DNA of 45,619 nt from an uncultured Pseudoflavonifractor sp. (lineage in GTDB: Bacteria > Bacillota > Clostridia > Oscillospirales > Oscillospiraceae). A program made the translations under genes and the position numbers. Below are positions 32,510 through 40,395 of the stretch, piece after piece (the first letter of the stretch is position 1; each line of letters begins with the position of its first letter). The notes under the pieces are model-generated. The model was given only the letters and a program-made list of their open reading frames with translations, had not been told where the DNA came from and did no database searches. The stretch covers positions 1-45,619 of the forward strand of contig CANDEE010000005.1 in NCBI GenBank assembly GCA_947383685.1, given 5' to 3'.

Positions 32510-32577
32510 ACACTCCTTATTCTGTTGATAACACCTGAAAGAGCGATGTCTTCCAGGAGTCAAACAAAAAGGAGCGT
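32510..32577 (-). promoter_or_regulatory. Ribosome-site sequestering hairpin downstream of the FMN aptamer
   Basis: ACGCTCCTT (complement of 32569-32577) can pair with AAGGAGTGT (complement of 32510-32518, the ribU ribosome site), nine pairs with one G-U. Inside the loop CCTGGAAGA and TCTTTCAGG (complement of 32534-32557) make a second hairpin. This arrangement suits translational control. Confidence 0.65.
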
Positions 32578-32584
32578 GGGTTTG

Positions 32585-32718
32585 CCTCACATCTTCTTCC
32601 ATCCAGACTTCGCATCCAAGAGGATACGTCACTGTCGGTCCCGGAGTTTCACCGGGTCAGTCCCTTGAAGGGAGTTGCGGACTATACCGCCGATCGGGAT
32701 TTTCACCCTGCCCTGAAG
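32585..32718 (-). ncRNA. FMN riboswitch (RFN element)
   Basis: On the minus strand the conserved RFN blocks occur in order: CTTCAGGGCAGGGTG, AAAATCCCGATCGGCGGT, AGTCCGC, TGACCCGGTG, AACTCCGGGACCGACAGT and GTCTGGATGGAAGAAGATG. They fold as the six-helix FMN aptamer with a closing P1. It ends about 80 bases before the ribU ATG. It senses FMN and turns the transporter gene off when flavin is plentiful. Confidence 0.97.
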
Positions 32719-32747
32719 ACATTCATACATTCAGTTGTTTCATCCTC

Positions 32748-32775
32748 ATTATAGCGCGTATTGGAAAAAATGCAA
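32748..32775 (-). promoter_or_regulatory. Promoter of the FMN riboswitch-ribU transcript
   Basis: Minus strand TTGCAT (32770-32775), 16 bases, perfect TATAAT (32748-32753), about 30 bases before the aptamer. Confidence 0.75.
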
Positions 32776-32819
32776 GAGAAATTTTTAAAAACAAGTCGAA
32801 CAAATATTCCATCCCGCTC

Positions 32820-32848
32820 TTGACGGAGGGAGAAGGAGTGGTTACAAT
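32820..32848 (+). promoter_or_regulatory. Promoter of the SLOG gene
   Basis: TTGACG (32820-32825), 17 bases, TACAAT (32843-32848), 24 bases before the ATG. Confidence 0.7.
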
Positions 32849-32872
32849 AGAAAAAGAAAGGGGGCGGGAGAC

Positions 32873-33370
32873 ATGGAACGGGCCACCACCTGCTGTTTTA
32901 CGGGCCACCGGCCCAACAAGTTACCCTGGCGGGACGATGAGACAGATCCCCGCTGCACCGCCTTGAAGGAGGCAATCCGCCGGGAGCTGGAGAAAGCCTA
33001 TGACCGGGGCTACCGCCACTTCATCTGCGGCATGGCCCAGGGCTGCGACCTCTATTTCTGCGAGGCGGCCCAAGCCCTTCGGGACTGCCGCCCCGGCGTG
33101 ACGGTGGAGGCCGCCATCCCCTGCGAGAGCCAGGCGGACAAGTGGCCCCAGCCGGACCGGGAACGGTATGAACGGCTGGTGGGGCTGTGTGATTTTGAAA
33201 CCATGGTTCAACGTAATTACGACCGGGGCTGTATGCTCCGGCGGAACCGGTACATGGTAGACCATTCCTCTTTGCTCATTGCTGCCTTTGACGGCAGCGG
33301 GGGAGGGACGTTATATACTGCCACTTATGCGCTAAAGCATGGAGTGGAGGTAGAGGTCATCGACCTGTAA
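32873..33370 (+). CDS. SLOG-family (YspA/DUF1273-like) protein
   Basis: 165 residues, cytoplasmic. The N-terminal TGHRPNKLPW and the central GMAQGCDLYFCEAA are typical of the SLOG superfamily group near DprA and YspA/DUF1273. SLOG folds bind nucleotide-type ligands; several clades act in signalling or effector systems, but this stand-alone type is common in Firmicutes and has no known function. RBS AAAGGGGGCGGGAGAC. Single-gene unit with its own promoter and terminator. Confidence 0.85.
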   Translation: MERATTCCFTGHRPNKLPWRDDETDPRCTALKEAIRRELEKAYDRGYRHFICGMAQGCDLYFCEAAQALRDCRPGVTVEAAIPCESQADKWPQPDRERYERLVGLCDFETMVQRNYDRGCMLRRNRYMVDHSSLLIAAFDGSGGGTLYTATYALKHGVEVEVIDL

Positions 33371-33400
33371 GGACGGCGGGAGCCGTCCTTTATTTTTGCT
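33371..33400 (+). terminator. Terminator after the SLOG gene
   Basis: GGACGGC and GCCGTCC form a short stem with a four-base loop and are followed by TTTATTTTT. Confidence 0.8.
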
Positions 33401-33404
33401 TTAT

Positions 33405-33487
33405 TTCTGCAAATGCAAAAATACTTCTTGACATTCTACTTCTGCAAATGTAGAATAGCCTTAGAAAGAACTTCTGCAAATGCAAAA
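33405..33487. promoter_or_regulatory. Three BlaI-type operator copies
   Basis: TTCTGCAAATGCAAAA at 33405-33420, TTCTGCAAATGTAGAA at 33440-33455 (a near dyad) and TTCTGCAAATGCAAAA at 33472-33487. The middle copy overlaps the spacer and -10 of the promoter, the third runs up to the ribosome site. Confidence 0.8.
33428..33456 (+). promoter_or_regulatory. Promoter of the BlaI/BlaR1-like operon
   Basis: Perfect TTGACA (33428-33433), 17 bases, TAGAAT (33451-33456). Confidence 0.82.
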
Positions 33488-33500
33488 GGAGAAATGCCAT

Positions 33501-33881
33501 ATGCGGGAACGAAAAAATCTGCCCGACTCTGAACTGGACATCATGCTGGCGGTCTGGCACAGCCAGGGGCCGGCTACCGCTCCTGCCATTCTGGAGGCCC
33601 TGGAAAAGCCTCTTACCGCCAGTGCCCTTCACAGTTATCTGAAGCGCTTGGAGGAGAAGGGGTTTCTCGCCTGTAAAAAGGAGGGGCGGGTGAACCGTTA
33701 TACGCCCCTGATCCCGGAGGAGGAATACCGCCGCCATGCCGGGGGAGCGGTGCTGGAAAAGCTGTATGACGGCTCGCTGAAAACCTTTGCCGCCGCGCTG
33801 TGGGACGGAGGAAGGCTGTCGGCCTCTCAGGTCTCCGAGCTGCGGGACTATTTGGATGAGCTGGAAAGGGGGCCGAAATAA
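33501..33881 (+). CDS. BlaI/MecI-family transcriptional repressor
   Basis: 126 residues from the ATG at 33501 after AAAGGAG; a start seven codons earlier lies in the third operator. Winged-helix pattern: LPDSELDIMLAVWHSQGPATAPAI, ALHSYLKRLEEKGFLACKKEGRVNRYTP, then the dimerisation helices. BlaI repressors bind dyads such as the three copies directly upstream and are cut by their partner protease. It overlaps the next gene (BlaR1-like M56) by one base, which confirms the pair. It may control its own operon. Confidence 0.95.
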   Translation: MRERKNLPDSELDIMLAVWHSQGPATAPAILEALEKPLTASALHSYLKRLEEKGFLACKKEGRVNRYTPLIPEEEYRRHAGGAVLEKLYDGSLKTFAAALWDGGRLSASQVSELRDYLDELERGPK

Positions 33882-36800
33882 TGGAAAACCTGTTTCTGCG
33901 GGTATTTACGGTGTCCGCCGCGGTATCCCTCTTGCTGCTTCCCCTGCTTTTATGCCGGGGGTGGATCGAGAAAAAATACGCTCCCCGAACCCGGTGGGGA
34001 CTGTGGCTGGTCATCGCTGTGGCCCTTTTGACGGTTCCCTGGGTTCCCAAGCCCCAAGCCCCCGTGGTGGTGGAGGCCCCGGCCTACATGTTGACCCTTC
34101 CGGTGGTTCCGGCCCGCTCTCCAAGGGCCCCGGCGGCGCCCAAGGGCCAGCCCGCGACCCCAGTGGGAGCGCAGACCCAGCCAATCCCTCCTGCTGGTAA
34201 CCAGACTGGACCCATAACTTCGATCCAAGCGGGGGATCAAACTCAGGCGCCTGTTCAGACAAATCCTCAGCCTGCGCCCCCCGCGGAGACTCAATCTGCG
34301 GCATCCCAGCGGCCCACCATCTCCCTTACTGCTTTGGCGGCGGGGCTCTGGCTGGCGGGATTGATTTTTGTTCTTTTGCGGCAGGGGGGCTGGTATCTCC
34401 TGGCCCGCCGCCGTCTTCTCCGTTCCTCAAAGCCTGTTACCGGACTGGAGCACTACGCGGCGGAGCTGGGGCTGGAAGACCGGGTGACCTTCTATCACTG
34501 TAGGGCAGTCCCCGGCCCCATGACCCTGGGGGTGTGGAAGCCCGCCGTCCTTCTGCCTCCCGATGGGCTGGCGGTAGCGGCCCTCCGCCATGAGCTTTAC
34601 CATGTAAAACGCCGGGACGTGGCTTACAAAGTTCTGCTGCTGTGCGCCTGTGCCCTCCACTGGTTCAATCCCTTGGTGTGGCTCATGTACCGTGCGGCGG
34701 ACCGGGATGTGGAGGCCTGCTGCGACGCGGCGGTGGTGGAGGGCCGGGACAACGGCTATAAGCGTTCCTATGGCGAACTGCTTTTAACTACCGCCGCCGA
34801 GTCCCGGGCCTTCCCCTTTACCACCAGCTTTGGGGGCGAGGCAGAGCAGATGAAGGCCCGGCTCACCCAGCTTTTCCGCCCCGGTAAGCAGAGTAAAGCC
34901 TTGGTCTGCGCCGTGCTGGCTCTTGCGGTAGCTCTGGGCTCTCTGGTGGCCTGCCAGCAGACCGCACCCAAGGCCCTGGCCGACGGCATCTATTGCTCCC
35001 CCTTAGACAACATCACCTGGCCCATAGGGAAGGAGGATGCAGAGGGGGAGGACTACGGCTCCATCGGCCTGTCCTTGCTGGAATATAGTGATACCGAGGG
35101 CCCCCACGGCAAGCCTCTGGGGGAGTACACCCTGCCCCTGTCAGATGACCTGATGCTCCACCAGCTCTGGTGGGGGGAGGATCAAAGCGCCGGGGAGAAG
35201 GGAACGGAGGAATGGCAGCGGGCGGTTTTCGAGCTGGTAAACTGGCCTATATACCGAAATTCCATGCCCCTGGGTACCGATTATCTGGTGGTGACGGTGA
35301 AGGACGGAAAGATCACCCGTCTGTCCTGGGCCATGGTGTCTGGGAACGATACCCTCTATGTCAACGAAACCTACGGCTTCACCCTCCAACTGCCCGAAAG
35401 CTGGGGCGGACGGTATGTGGTGGAGGAGGTGAATGACCAGTACGGTGTGAGCTGGTACTTTTTTGAGAGAACCAGCTATGAGGCCAAGCCGGGGGAGAAG
35501 TGGGGCTGCCTGTTTATCATTGACCTTGATGATACCTCGGACTACGTGGGCGAGACATTGACACCCAACGCCGCCGACGGCTGGGGCATCCTGGGCATCC
35601 GGGACAGGGAGGTCTACCGGATGGTGTCTCCCACCGATGTGACCTGGCTTCCGGAGACCCGGGAGAGCTACGCAGAGCTGGAGAAGGACGTGTCCAGCAT
35701 CACCCCGGAAAAATTTGGGTTTATAGGAGAGGTGTACGCCTTACAGCCCTTGAGGTCGAACACCATGCCCACCCTAGACTACTATGACCCGGAGCGGGAG
35801 TTTCTGCTCTACCACACTTTGGATACCGCCTATTTTTATTACAGGGATACCGTGGAGGAATACCACGCCGGCCAAGCTGGCGGGAAACGGGTCCTGTGGC
35901 GCTGTGACGTCAGCGAGGATGAACAGACAGTGTACCTGTCCGACGTGTTTGACGATGGAGAGGGCCGGGACGAGCGCTTCTACGCATGGGACATTGAAAA
36001 GCGGGAGCTGAAGGCGGTGGATTCCATTCCTGCCGGGGTGGATCACATGATCCATGTAGCCCCGGAGGAACTGTTCTACTCCGGCTTTATGAACGGCACC
36101 TCCCTCAAAAGTAACGTCCTCAAGGCCAAGGATGGCACCCTGGTGGGCCTTTATATTGACGAGCTGATCGGGAACACCATCGAGTATTTGCAGCTTAGCC
36201 GCATGGAGTCCAATGGGGCCTGGGTGGGGGGAGAACCCTTCCTGACCCCGGAGCGCATCCCCTCTCCCCGGGTGTATACCGACCCGGACTGGGGCTTTGC
36301 CCTCACCCTGCCGGAGAGCCTGGCGGGGAGGTATGTGGTCTCCCGCGCCGCCAACAACTGGAATTTCTACGACAAGGAACTTTATAATGCCGGGGGTTAC
36401 CTCTTTTCCATCTGGGCGGAGGATTCCGTCGAGCAGCAGAGGATCATCGACAACTACCCCGGGAAGTGGGACGGGAAAATCCTGGGGGAGAAGGACGGCA
36501 TCACCTACACCGCCACCTTCTGGGATGAGAGCATGACCACCCCCGTTGAGCAGGAAAACGAGGGGTACATGGCCCGGATGGAGGAGGTGAAGGTCATCGG
36601 AGGTGATGACCTGGACCTCACCTCCGTTACCCGCTCCAGCGGCGACCTCTGGCCCCTGCCTTACATAGAGTACGGCAGCGATGTGATCCTGGAGGGGAAT
36701 GACTATTATCAGATGATACGGATACTCTCCCCCGAGGGGGTGACAGTCCAGAGCATGGCGGCGGGGACGGTGGAAACGGTGAAGGCTCACCCCACCACGG

Positions 36801-37600
36801 AAGAACAAAGTGTCGTTATCCGCCATCCTGACGGGCGGTACAGCGAATACCGTCATTTGGAGTACGTCCAGGTAGCCGAGGGCGATGAGGTGAAGCGGGG
36901 CGAAATCCTCGGCTTTGCAAAGGAGGGAAAGGGGAAGCGCTGGATCCTCTTTAGCATTTATGAGGGTGATTCCTGGGAGACGTCGAAGCCCATCGACCCC
37001 CTGGAGGGGAGAGAATACCGAACCTACGACTTCCGGCCTATCACCTCGAATGACCTGACCATCGCCGGAGACCCGATGATTACCGAGACCTTCCAATCCG
37101 TCCTCCGGGGTGAGATACCCTTCTACAACGTGGAGAGCCAGGAATACCAGTACGCCAATGCCCTGCCCGACAGTGACAGCGTGGCAGTGACCGTCTGCCG
37201 CTATACAGAGGTGGATGTGGACGGCGACCGCATCCCGGAGGTGGTGCTATGGCTGGACCGGGGTGGCAATGAGTCTGCGCTGGGCAGCATTGTCCTCCAC
37301 TATCGAGGGGGGCAGGTGTACGGTTACCCCATGGGCTACCGCTCCCTGAACTTGGAAACCCTCAAGGCAGACGGGACCTTCCAATGGAGCGGCAGCGCCC
37401 TTGATTTTGGCTTTGCCAAGATGGATTTCTACTCCGGCGGGGGGGAGAACATCACCTGGTGCGAAGCACGGGGAAGCGAGGGGGAAAAGTACTATGTAAA
37501 CGGCGTAAAATCTTCCGCGGAGGATTTTGAAGCGGAATATCAGGTACAAACCGCCAAGCCCGATGTGGAATGGCATTCCCTGAGCGAAGCGAACCCCTGA
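33881..37600 (+). CDS. BlaR1-like M56 membrane peptidase with long outer part and degenerate M23-like domain
   Basis: 1239 residues. Membrane helices at about 5-25, 40-54, 150-168 and 339-357 frame the M56 metalloprotease: LRHELYHVKRRD with His237, Glu238 and His241, then Glu278 in DRDVEACCDAA. A Pro/Gln-rich linker (about 57-145) lies between helices 2 and 3. After the last helix about 880 residues follow on the outside: two related units beginning YGFTLQLPESWGGRYVV (about 495-570) and WGFALTLPESLAGRYVV (about 797-870), and at about 955-1045 an M23-type fold (GTVETVK, VVIRHPDG, YRHLEYVQVAEGDEVKRGEILGFA) where the catalytic HxH is replaced by RWILFSI. Probable signal sensor whose M56 part cuts the BlaI-like repressor. 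Confidence 0.9.
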   Translation: MENLFLRVFTVSAAVSLLLLPLLLCRGWIEKKYAPRTRWGLWLVIAVALLTVPWVPKPQAPVVVEAPAYMLTLPVVPARSPRAPAAPKGQPATPVGAQTQPIPPAGNQTGPITSIQAGDQTQAPVQTNPQPAPPAETQSAASQRPTISLTALAAGLWLAGLIFVLLRQGGWYLLARRRLLRSSKPVTGLEHYAAELGLEDRVTFYHCRAVPGPMTLGVWKPAVLLPPDGLAVAALRHELYHVKRRDVAYKVLLLCACALHWFNPLVWLMYRAADRDVEACCDAAVVEGRDNGYKRSYGELLLTTAAESRAFPFTTSFGGEAEQMKARLTQLFRPGKQSKALVCAVLALAVALGSLVACQQTAPKALADGIYCSPLDNITWPIGKEDAEGEDYGSIGLSLLEYSDTEGPHGKPLGEYTLPLSDDLMLHQLWWGEDQSAGEKGTEEWQRAVFELVNWPIYRNSMPLGTDYLVVTVKDGKITRLSWAMVSGNDTLYVNETYGFTLQLPESWGGRYVVEEVNDQYGVSWYFFERTSYEAKPGEKWGCLFIIDLDDTSDYVGETLTPNAADGWGILGIRDREVYRMVSPTDVTWLPETRESYAELEKDVSSITPEKFGFIGEVYALQPLRSNTMPTLDYYDPEREFLLYHTLDTAYFYYRDTVEEYHAGQAGGKRVLWRCDVSEDEQTVYLSDVFDDGEGRDERFYAWDIEKRELKAVDSIPAGVDHMIHVAPEELFYSGFMNGTSLKSNVLKAKDGTLVGLYIDELIGNTIEYLQLSRMESNGAWVGGEPFLTPERIPSPRVYTDPDWGFALTLPESLAGRYVVSRAANNWNFYDKELYNAGGYLFSIWAEDSVEQQRIIDNYPGKWDGKILGEKDGITYTATFWDESMTTPVEQENEGYMARMEEVKVIGGDDLDLTSVTRSSGDLWPLPYIEYGSDVILEGNDYYQMIRILSPEGVTVQSMAAGTVETVKAHPTTEEQSVVIRHPDGRYSEYRHLEYVQVAEGDEVKRGEILGFAKEGKGKRWILFSIYEGDSWETSKPIDPLEGREYRTYDFRPITSNDLTIAGDPMITETFQSVLRGEIPFYNVESQEYQYANALPDSDSVAVTVCRYTEVDVDGDRIPEVVLWLDRGGNESALGSIVLHYRGGQVYGYPMGYRSLNLETLKADGTFQWSGSALDFGFAKMDFYSGGGENITWCEARGSEGEKYYVNGVKSSAEDFEAEYQVQTAKPDVEWHSLSEANP

Positions 37601-37638
37601 GGGTTGTGGAGGTACAGGGAAAGAAGCTGAGACAAATG

Positions 37639-37682
37639 CAAAGAGAGAGCCGCTTCCATCGGAAGCGGCTCTCTCTTTGCAT
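37639..37682. terminator. Bidirectional terminator
   Basis: AAAGAGAGAGCCGCTTCC and GGAAGCGGCTCTCTCTTT form a long perfect stem with a three-base loop between the convergent M56 and HAD genes. Confidence 0.93.
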
Positions 37683-37686
37683 TCCT

Positions 37687-38514
37687 TTACTCGCCCAGGA
37701 CAAATTTTTCTACGGCCTGGCCTACCCCGGCCTCATGGTTGGAGGCGGTGTGGTATTTCGCAATGGCCTTGACCTCCTCCATGGCGTTGCTCATGGCAAA
37801 GGACCAGCCTGCCCAACGGAGCATAGTCAGGTCATTATTGGCGTCCCCGAAGGCCATGACCTCCTCTGGCATAAGACCCAGGTGGGCCGCCAGGAACGCT
37901 AGGGCTTTTCCCTTGCTGGCCCCGCCGAAGTTGAACTCCATGTTTTGCTCCAGAGCGTTGGAAATTTCCACCGGGCCTGTGGCCTGGGCCATGGTCCGCA
38001 GAGCCGCTTGCCGCTCCTTGGGCGCATGGAAAAGGTTGATCTTTTCCATGGAGCGGCCCTCCAGGGCCGCGCTCAAATCGGGGACCAGCCGTACACCCCG
38101 TTTTAGGTACATCTCAGCAAAGCCGGGGCTTAAAAGACCATCGCCCACCCGGCCTGCGTCCCGCTCCAGAAGATAATTCTGCCCGTGACAGTAGACTTCA
38201 AAGGGCAAATCCTCCCGGACCAGGCCCTCAATGAGAGCCACAGCCTGGGCATTGGGAAAGCCGTTTTCATAGATATGTTCGCCGGTGGCGGCGTCCCGGA
38301 TAGCGGCGCCATTGGCCAGGATCGTGTAATCCACGCCTCCCAACTGCTCTACCACGTCCCGAAGAATACTCCAGGTCCGCCCGCTGGCTAAGGCCAGCTT
38401 TACGCCCCGCTCCCGCGCAGTCCGGAGGGCAGTCACATTTCGGGCGGGGACGGTGGCATGGTCGTCATCCAACAGGGTGCCGTCCATGTCCATAACAATG
38501 AGCTTGATAGACAA
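37687..38514 (-). CDS. Cof-type HAD hydrolase
   Basis: 275 residues. HAD motif I MDMDGTLLDDDH at 7-18 with the nucleophilic Asp, motif II in LASGRTWSI, and motif IV AFGDANNDLTMLRWAG near 216-231. The type II cap insertion marks the Cof/SupH sub-family, phosphatases for sugar phosphates or flavin/pyridoxal phosphate. Last gene of the leftward run beginning at tsaE, 12 bases after tktC. Substrate not predictable. Confidence 0.93.
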   Translation of the reverse strand: MSIKLIVMDMDGTLLDDDHATVPARNVTALRTARERGVKLALASGRTWSILRDVVEQLGGVDYTILANGAAIRDAATGEHIYENGFPNAQAVALIEGLVREDLPFEVYCHGQNYLLERDAGRVGDGLLSPGFAEMYLKRGVRLVPDLSAALEGRSMEKINLFHAPKERQAALRTMAQATGPVEISNALEQNMEFNFGGASKGKALAFLAAHLGLMPEEVMAFGDANNDLTMLRWAGWSFAMSNAMEEVKAIAKYHTASNHEAGVGQAVEKFVLGE

Positions 38515-38526
38515 AGAAAATCCCTC

Positions 38527-39474
38527 TTATTTCTTCAATTTCAGAGCTTGACGGGCTTTATCCGCCAGCTTTTCGGCGGTGAGGCCGTATTCCTTCAGTA
38601 CCAGAGCGGCTTTACCGGAGCGACCAAACACATCCTCCACGCCGTGACGAAGCACCGGGATGGGGCAATGCTCGCTGGTAAAGGCACAGACAGCCTCGCC
38701 TAGGCCGCCGATGATGTTGTGCTCCTCGCTGGTGACGATACAGCCCGTCTCCTGAGCGGCCTTCAGTACCAGCCCGGTGTCCAGGGGCTTTACGGTATGC
38801 ATATCAATGACCCGGGCACTGATCCCCTCGGCAGCCAGAAGGTCGGCGGCCTTCAATGCCTCCTGAACCATCAGGCCCACGGCGATGAGGGTCACATCGC
38901 TGCCGTCCCGAAGGGTAACGCCCTTTCCCAGCTCGAACTTGTAGCCGGGAATGGAATCGGTTACATTCTCCACTGCCAGACGGCACATCCGCAGATAGGC
39001 GGGGCCGTCATAGTCCAAAAAGGCCTTGACGGCGGCGGTCATCTCGTTGCCGTCACAGGGGCAGCAGACCACCATGCCGGGAAGGGAGCGCATCAGTGCC
39101 AGGTCCTCACAGCACTGGTGGGTGGCGCCGTCTTCTCCCACGGAAAGACCGCCGTGGGAGCCAACCACCTTCACATTCAGGTGGGGATAGGCGATAGAAT
39201 TGCGGACCTGTTCAAAGGCCCGTCCGGCAGAAAACATGGCGAAAGAGTTGACAAAAGGCCTTTTGCCGCAGGTGGCAAGGCCGGCGGCTACGCCAACCAT
39301 ATCGCACTCAGCAATGCCCATGTCAAAAAAGCGGTCGGGATGGGCCTTCATAAAGCCGTCGGTCTTGGTGGCGTTGGCAAGGTCCGCGTCCAGTACGATA
39401 AGGTCGGGATACTGGTCGGCAAAGGCGACCAGAGCCTTTCCATAGGCCGCCCGTGTGGCAATTTTCTCGCCCAT
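38527..39474 (-). CDS. Transketolase C-terminal subunit
   Basis: 315 residues from the ATG at 39474, one base after the stop of the N-terminal subunit (TAAG ATG) with GGAGGCGG as site. Pyrimidine-binding and C-terminal domain of transketolase: MGIAECDMVGVAAGLA near the start, GSHGGLSVGEDGATHQ near 100, and HNIIGGLGEAV in the C-terminal domain. It pairs with the gene upstream to form the active thiamine-diphosphate enzyme in the non-oxidative pentose pathway. The split arrangement is known in many Clostridia and archaea. Confidence 0.95.
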   Translation of the reverse strand: MGEKIATRAAYGKALVAFADQYPDLIVLDADLANATKTDGFMKAHPDRFFDMGIAECDMVGVAAGLATCGKRPFVNSFAMFSAGRAFEQVRNSIAYPHLNVKVVGSHGGLSVGEDGATHQCCEDLALMRSLPGMVVCCPCDGNEMTAAVKAFLDYDGPAYLRMCRLAVENVTDSIPGYKFELGKGVTLRDGSDVTLIAVGLMVQEALKAADLLAAEGISARVIDMHTVKPLDTGLVLKAAQETGCIVTSEEHNIIGGLGEAVCAFTSEHCPIPVLRHGVEDVFGRSGKAALVLKEYGLTAEKLADKARQALKLKK

Positions 39475-39475
39475 C

Positions 39476-40327
39476 TTACTCCGCCTCCTTTTCCAGCTTC
39501 TCAATTGCCGCGGTTAACTCGGCGTGGGCCTCGGCATACTGCTCGTCATTGGGGGCCACGCCGTGCCAGGCGGCTTTGTTCTCCATAAAGGAGACCCCCT
39601 TGCCCTTGGTGGTCTTGGCCAGGATCATGGTAGGCTGGCCCTTGTGGGAGGCGGCCTTCTCAAAGGTATCTATGATGGCTTCGAAATCGTGACCATCTAC
39701 CTTGATTACGTTCCAGTTGAAGGCCTCCAATTTCTTATCCAGCGGCTCGGAGGGCATCACGTCGGCAGTGGCGCCGTCAATTTGAAGGCCGTTGACGTCA
39801 ATGACAGCGCAAAGGTTGTCCAGCTTATATTTGGCGGCGGCCATAAAGGCCTCCCAGACCTGGCCCTCCTCGATCTCGCCATCACCCAGGACGGCGTAGA
39901 CCCGGTAGTCCTTCTTGTCGATTTTCCCCGCCAGAGCCATGCCCACGGCGGCGGAAATCCCCTGGCCCAGAGAGCCGGTGGACATATCCACACCGGGGAC
40001 CTTATTCATCTCGGGGTGACCGGACAGGTCCCCCTCAATGGAGCGGAACAGCTTCAATGTCTCCACAGGAAAGAAACCCTTCAAAGCCAGGGCTGCGTAT
40101 AGGCCGGGGGAGGTGTGGCCCTTGGAGAGCACGAACCGGTCCCGGTCCGGGTCCCTGGGATTTTTGGGGTCCACCCGCATCACGTGAAAATAGAGAGTAG
40201 TCACCACATCAGCGATGGACAGGGAGCCGCCGATATGTCCCGCTCCGGCGGCGTATACCTCGTCCATTGCCAGAGAACGGACCTTGGCAGCGGTGAGGGC
40301 CAGGGTCTTTAATTCCTTTTGATCCAT
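39476..40327 (-). CDS. Transketolase N-terminal subunit
   Basis: 283 residues from the ATG at 40327 after AAAGGTGAGACAT; three earlier codons are rejected. Thiamine-diphosphate domain: AGHIGGSLSIADVVTTLYF near residue 30, SKGHTSPGLYAALA near 67, and GDGEIEEGQVWEA near 146 with ThDP/Mg residues (GDG...). Needs the C-terminal subunit encoded directly after it for the catalytic unit. A member of the leftward operon tsaE-tsaB-upp-tktN-tktC-HAD. Confidence 0.95.
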   Translation of the reverse strand: MDQKELKTLALTAAKVRSLAMDEVYAAGAGHIGGSLSIADVVTTLYFHVMRVDPKNPRDPDRDRFVLSKGHTSPGLYAALALKGFFPVETLKLFRSIEGDLSGHPEMNKVPGVDMSTGSLGQGISAAVGMALAGKIDKKDYRVYAVLGDGEIEEGQVWEAFMAAAKYKLDNLCAVIDVNGLQIDGATADVMPSEPLDKKLEAFNWNVIKVDGHDFEAIIDTFEKAASHKGQPTMILAKTTKGKGVSFMENKAAWHGVAPNDEQYAEAHAELTAAIEKLEKEAE

Positions 40328-40395
40328 ATGTCTCACCTTTCGTCTTAAAGTGGGCGGACGACAGCCGCCCCTGGGGTAAGAGAGCGGCGCCGCCC

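Noticed and set aside
33405..33487. CRISPR-like repeats
   Set aside because: Only three copies of 16 bases in a promoter region next to a BlaI-type gene; no leader or cas genes.
35774..37096. 440-residue open frame opposite the M56 sensor
   Set aside because: No motif or ribosome site; the plus-strand frame has coherent domains and operon coupling.
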